Origin: an uncultured Erysipelotrichales bacterium
GTDB lineage: Bacteria; Bacillota_I; Bacilli_A; Erysipelotrichales; Coprobacillaceae
Direction: 5' to 3'
Length of the DNA stretch: 8,564 nt
NCBI GenBank assembly: GCA_910586805.1
Contig: CAJUJC010000095.1
Coordinates: 1-8,564, forward strand
The position numbers and the translations under genes are program-made. Shown here piece after piece: positions 6,167-8,564 of the stretch (positions are counted from its first letter, which is position 1; each line of letters begins with the position of its first letter). The notes under the pieces are model-generated. The model searched no databases. It was not told the DNA's origin and was given only the letters and a program-made list of their open reading frames with translations.

Positions 6167-7963
6167 ATGTGTGGAATAAATATTATTGCTAATTATTTTG
6201 AAGATGTTCATGAACAATCATTAAAAATTGAAAATATGACTTCTTTATTAAAGCATACCGATAGTGGTACTTTAAATTATTCATATGATAAGCATTGTTT
6301 GATGGGATGTCATTATCTCTCTGTTTTTGATTTAGAAACTGGTCAACAGCCATTAACATATGAATATAAAGGAGTCACATATCGTATTGTTTACAATGGT
6401 GAACTTTACAATATGATAGAATTAAAGAATCAGTTAATGACTCTTGGATTTACTTTTACAACAACAAATGATGTAGAAGTTGTTTTAAAAAGTTATATAG
6501 CATGGAAAGAAAAATGTTTAAGTATGTTTGAGGGTGTTTTCGTATTTGCAATTGATGATGGAAACCAACTATTCGTTGCAAGAGATCCTTTGGGAGTCAA
6601 ACCATTATATTACTCCCTTCAAAATCAAACATTAGTTATTGCAAGTGAAATCAAATGTTTACTTCAATATATAGGTAAAGCTATTGTTGATAAAGATGGA
6701 GTTAAAGAATTATTAGCATTAGGTCCAAGTTTAACACCAGGTCGTACAATTTATAAAGACATTTACTCATTACGACCAGGACATTATATGACTTACCAAA
6801 AGACATTAAATATTCATAGATATTGGATATTACATGACGAAGATCATAAAGAAAATTTAGAAAACACAATTTTAAAAGTGAAAAAACTTGTTATCGAGAG
6901 TGTCCAAAAACAATTGTTAAGTCAATTACCATTATCTACAATGTTATCAGGTGGTTTGGATTCAAGTATTATTACTGCCATAGCAAAACAACATGATAAC
7001 AACTTATCAACTTATAGCATCACTTATGAAGATCAAGAAAAATATTTCAAATCTTATGATTATCAAACAACAATGGATGATGAATATATTCAAGAAATGT
7101 TAAAATTATATTCTACTGATCATCATAAAATCACTTTAAAACAAGAAGATTTAATCAATGCTTTAGAAGAAGCAATGATTGCTAGAGATATGCCTGGTAT
7201 GGCTGATATAGATTCAAGTTTCTTACTCTTTTCTAAAGATATTTCTCACCATCATAAAGTTTGTTTATCTGGCGAATGTGCTGATGAAATCTTTGGTGGA
7301 TATCCTTGGTTTTATAAGGAAGAATTATATAACCAACCTTATTTCCCTTGGATGAGAGACTTAGATTTAAAAATCGATTTATTCAATGATAAAGTCAAAG
7401 AATTAAATTTAAAAGATTATATTATACAACGATATAATGAATCATTAAAAGAAATATCAACAACCGATAAAAAGAAACAACTTATTTATTTGAATATGGA
7501 ATGGTTTATGCAAACACTTTTAGCAAGAGCTGATAGTCAAACAATGCGTGCCTCAATAGATGTTCGTGTTCCATTTGCTTCAACAAAAATTATTCAATAT
7601 CTTTACAATATGCCAACTGATTATATGTTTATTAACAATGAAGAAAAAGGAATTCTTAGAAAAGCATTTGAAGACTTTTTACCTGAAGATATTGCACATC
7701 GTAAGAAAAATCCTTTCCCAAAAACACATTCTCCTGTTTACACAAAATTAATCAGTAAAAAATTAAAAGAATCACTTAAAGATTCTTCTAATATCCTTTA
7801 TCAATTCTTTGATAAAGATAAACTTATTGAATTTGTAGAAAGTGAAGGAAAAACATTAAAAGCTCCTTGGTTTGGTCAATTAATGATGGGACCTCAACTT
7901 ATGGCTTACTTTTACCAAATGTATCTATGGGGTAAAATTTATCATATTCAACTTGAATTTTAA
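6167..7963 (+). CDS. asnB: Glutamine-hydrolysing asparagine synthetase, AsnB type
   Basis: AsnB converts aspartate, glutamine and ATP to asparagine in the cytosol. The 598 residues start MCGI, so Cys2 can become the N-terminal nucleophile after Met removal. The class II amidotransferase domain covers about 1-190, with YNGELYN at 76-82 and D102 present. The synthetase domain follows, with the PP-loop SGGLDSS (261-267), the Firmicutes-type segment ARDMPGMADIDSS (339-351) and SGECADEIFGGY (368-379). Two amidotransferase motifs deviate. The usual RGPD is replaced by TDSG (31-34), and the Arg of the RLS motif, which binds glutamine in E. coli AsnB (R49), is Tyr50 here. Glutamine use may therefore be altered, with ammonia as a possible nitrogen source; this is inference. 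It stands alone between a divergent comFA and a convergent membrane-protein gene. Confidence 0.93.
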   Translation: MCGINIIANYFEDVHEQSLKIENMTSLLKHTDSGTLNYSYDKHCLMGCHYLSVFDLETGQQPLTYEYKGVTYRIVYNGELYNMIELKNQLMTLGFTFTTTNDVEVVLKSYIAWKEKCLSMFEGVFVFAIDDGNQLFVARDPLGVKPLYYSLQNQTLVIASEIKCLLQYIGKAIVDKDGVKELLALGPSLTPGRTIYKDIYSLRPGHYMTYQKTLNIHRYWILHDEDHKENLENTILKVKKLVIESVQKQLLSQLPLSTMLSGGLDSSIITAIAKQHDNNLSTYSITYEDQEKYFKSYDYQTTMDDEYIQEMLKLYSTDHHKITLKQEDLINALEEAMIARDMPGMADIDSSFLLFSKDISHHHKVCLSGECADEIFGGYPWFYKEELYNQPYFPWMRDLDLKIDLFNDKVKELNLKDYIIQRYNESLKEISTTDKKKQLIYLNMEWFMQTLLARADSQTMRASIDVRVPFASTKIIQYLYNMPTDYMFINNEEKGILRKAFEDFLPEDIAHRKKNPFPKTHSPVYTKLISKKLKESLKDSSNILYQFFDKDKLIEFVESEGKTLKAPWFGQLMMGPQLMAYFYQMYLWGKIYHIQLEF

Positions 7964-7988
7964 AACAACTCATCAAAGAGTTGTTTTT
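7962..7988. terminator. Bidirectional terminator between asnB and the convergent gene
   Basis: A 10-bp stem (AAAACAACTC at 7962-7971 with GAGTTGTTTT at 7978-7987) has a 6-nt loop. T-runs follow on both strands. The stem starts inside the asnB stop codon, and the stop codon of the opposite gene (7975-7973) lies in the loop, so its last Leu-Lys-Thr-Thr-Leu codons come from the other arm. Confidence 0.85.
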
Positions 7989-8386
7989 AAGTTATATTTA
8001 TATTTTTCTCGATAATTTTTATTATTTAAATATTTATATATGAAATATGTGACTATACATAGTATAATAGCTATAAAAAAATTAAATTCGCATAACTTTA
8101 AACTTAATCCTAAATCAAACCCACCACCATACATTCTTATATGCCATGTTAAAAATTCATAAATTTGCATCAAAAACAAACCTAGCCATCCTAACGTTGT
8201 CAATACTTCACCATAATGATGATTTATCCAGACACCCAACAAACTTAATAAAATACAAGTAAATGCTATCGGGTTTTCAAATAAAATTGTTCCTTTTATA
8301 TAAATATGCTCACTTTGAAACCATATACTAAACATCATTATGATATTCACAAGAAACAAACAAGTTATGAGTAATTTCTTTTTCAT
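7973..8386 (-). CDS. Small four-helix membrane protein, not recognised
   Basis: This 137-residue protein belongs to no family I can name. Hydrophobic segments fall at about 4-24, 36-55, 62-81 and 102-121, so it is probably a four-helix inner-membrane protein with a short basic C-terminal tail (about 122-137, rich in Lys, Tyr and Asn). Between helices 3 and 4 is a Gly-rich, mildly polar stretch, HIRMYGGGFDLG. No cysteine pair, lipobox or catalytic motif is evident. AAGGGGT sits 5 nt before the ATG at 8386, supporting the start. The third codon positions and length look like a real gene, and its 3' end merges with a terminator. Upstream lie three half-sites spaced 11 bp apart, suggesting control by a response regulator, so a role in envelope stress is a guess only. 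Confidence 0.75.
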   Translation of the reverse strand: MKKKLLITCLFLVNIIMMFSIWFQSEHIYIKGTILFENPIAFTCILLSLLGVWINHHYGEVLTTLGWLGLFLMQIYEFLTWHIRMYGGGFDLGLSLKLCEFNFFIAIILCIVTYFIYKYLNNKNYREKYKYNLKTTL

Positions 8387-8403
8387 TTTTACCCCTTCTT
8401 TCT

Positions 8404-8409
8404 ATAATA
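8404..8409 (-). promoter_or_regulatory. Candidate -10 box of the membrane-protein gene
   Basis: The minus strand reads TATTAT, about 18 nt before the AAGGGGT ribosome site in an otherwise short leader. The bases 17 nt upstream read CTCTCT, so there is no recognisable -35. This is what an activator-dependent promoter would look like, consistent with the repeats at 8451-8478. Confidence 0.35.
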
Positions 8410-8450
8410 CAAGTATACGATAAATAAGAGAGATTTATTTGGAATAATTA

Positions 8451-8478
8451 TTTAAAGTTTTCTTAAGATTTTCTTAAT
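8451..8478 (-). promoter_or_regulatory. Triple 11-bp-spaced direct repeat, probable response-regulator box
   Basis: On the minus strand three hexamers, ATTAAG (8478-8473), CTTAAG (8467-8462) and TTTAAA (8456-8451), are each separated by 5 nt. Period 11 bp is one helical turn. OmpR/PhoB-family regulators bind such tandem direct repeats; the streptococcal CiaR box (TTTAAG-N5-TTTAAG) is a close likeness. The box lies 65-92 bases upstream of the ATG at 8386. The regulator is unknown. Confidence 0.5.
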
Positions 8479-8481
8479 AAC

Positions 8482-8508
8482 AAAAAAAGAAGAACTACAT
8501 TAAGTTCT
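8482..8508 (-). terminator. Probable terminator of a leftward gene beyond the window
   Basis: A 6-bp stem (AGAACT at 8491-8496 with AGTTCT at 8503-8508) has a 6-nt loop and is followed on the minus strand by TCTTTTTTTG. The short stem is offset by a good T-run. It would end a transcript coming from the right, insulating the membrane-protein promoter. Confidence 0.6.
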
Positions 8509-8521
8509 CCAGAGTGTTGAC

Positions 8522-8547
8522 AAACCCCTAGAAAAATCTAGGGGTTT
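8522..8547. terminator. Strong 11-bp hairpin near the window end
   Basis: AAACCCCTAGA (8522-8532) pairs with TCTAGGGGTTT (8537-8547) around an AAAA loop. It is the most stable hairpin in the window. The plus side is followed by only a short T-run (TTTTCTTATG); the minus side by TTTG. No plus gene lies just upstream. It may be the first of two tandem hairpins on a leftward transcript, or a mobile palindrome. Confidence 0.5.
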
Positions 8548-8564
8548 TCTTATGAATAAATTTT

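Noticed and set aside
7560..7751. Plus-strand frame overlapping asnB in another register
   Set aside because: It is inside the conserved synthetase domain and has no start signal.
1..8564. Mobile element, CRISPR array, defence system or toxin-antitoxin pair
   Set aside because: No transposase, integrase, spaced repeat array, or paired small toxin-antitoxin genes can be seen; the genes are mainly housekeeping and competence.

Overview
The window is visibly AT-rich, and its genes point to a low-GC Firmicutes chromosome. The comFA-comFC-to-secA order on one strand, a flotillin like Bacillus FloT, and an AsnB of the Firmicutes type (about 600 aa, with an ARDMPGMADIDSS-like segment) all fit. My guess is Erysipelotrichia or Coprobacillus-like, but this rests on composition and general resemblance only. 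There is no tRNA, rRNA, CRISPR array or insertion sequence. No gene-free stretch exceeds about 300 bases.

Layout. Minus strand, left to right: secA (1-1889, its 3' end cut by the window edge), a flotillin/SPFH gene (2104-3576), a cold-shock protein gene (3820-4017), comFC (4197-4835) and comFA (4793-5929). Transcription therefore runs comFA, comFC, csp, flotillin, secA. comFA and comFC overlap by 43 nt and form an operon. comFC, csp and the flotillin gene each end in their own intrinsic terminator, so csp, flotillin and secA look like separate units. Plus strand: asnB (6167-7963), divergent from comFA. Minus strand again: an unrecognised four-helix membrane protein (7973-8386), convergent with asnB across a shared bidirectional terminator. 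The last 80 bases hold two hairpins that probably end something transcribed leftward from beyond the window.

How the genes relate. ComFA and ComFC are late competence (DNA uptake) proteins. SecA is the motor of the Sec translocase. In many Firmicutes the comF genes lie just upstream of hpf and secA. Here csp and a flotillin gene occupy that gap and no hpf is seen. Flotillin scaffolds membrane microdomains and could influence the membrane machinery. AsnB makes asparagine. No joint pathway is evident beyond this shared neighbourhood.

Points worth a second look: a roughly 69-residue N-terminal extension on SecA; Asn in place of Asp in ComFA motif II; loss of the glutamine-binding Arg and the RGPD motif in the AsnB amidotransferase domain; three half-sites at exact 11-bp spacing upstream of the membrane-protein gene; two nearly identical terminators 1.8 kb apart; palindromes at the csp promoter. 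I did not find convincing evidence of a wholly new multi-gene system.
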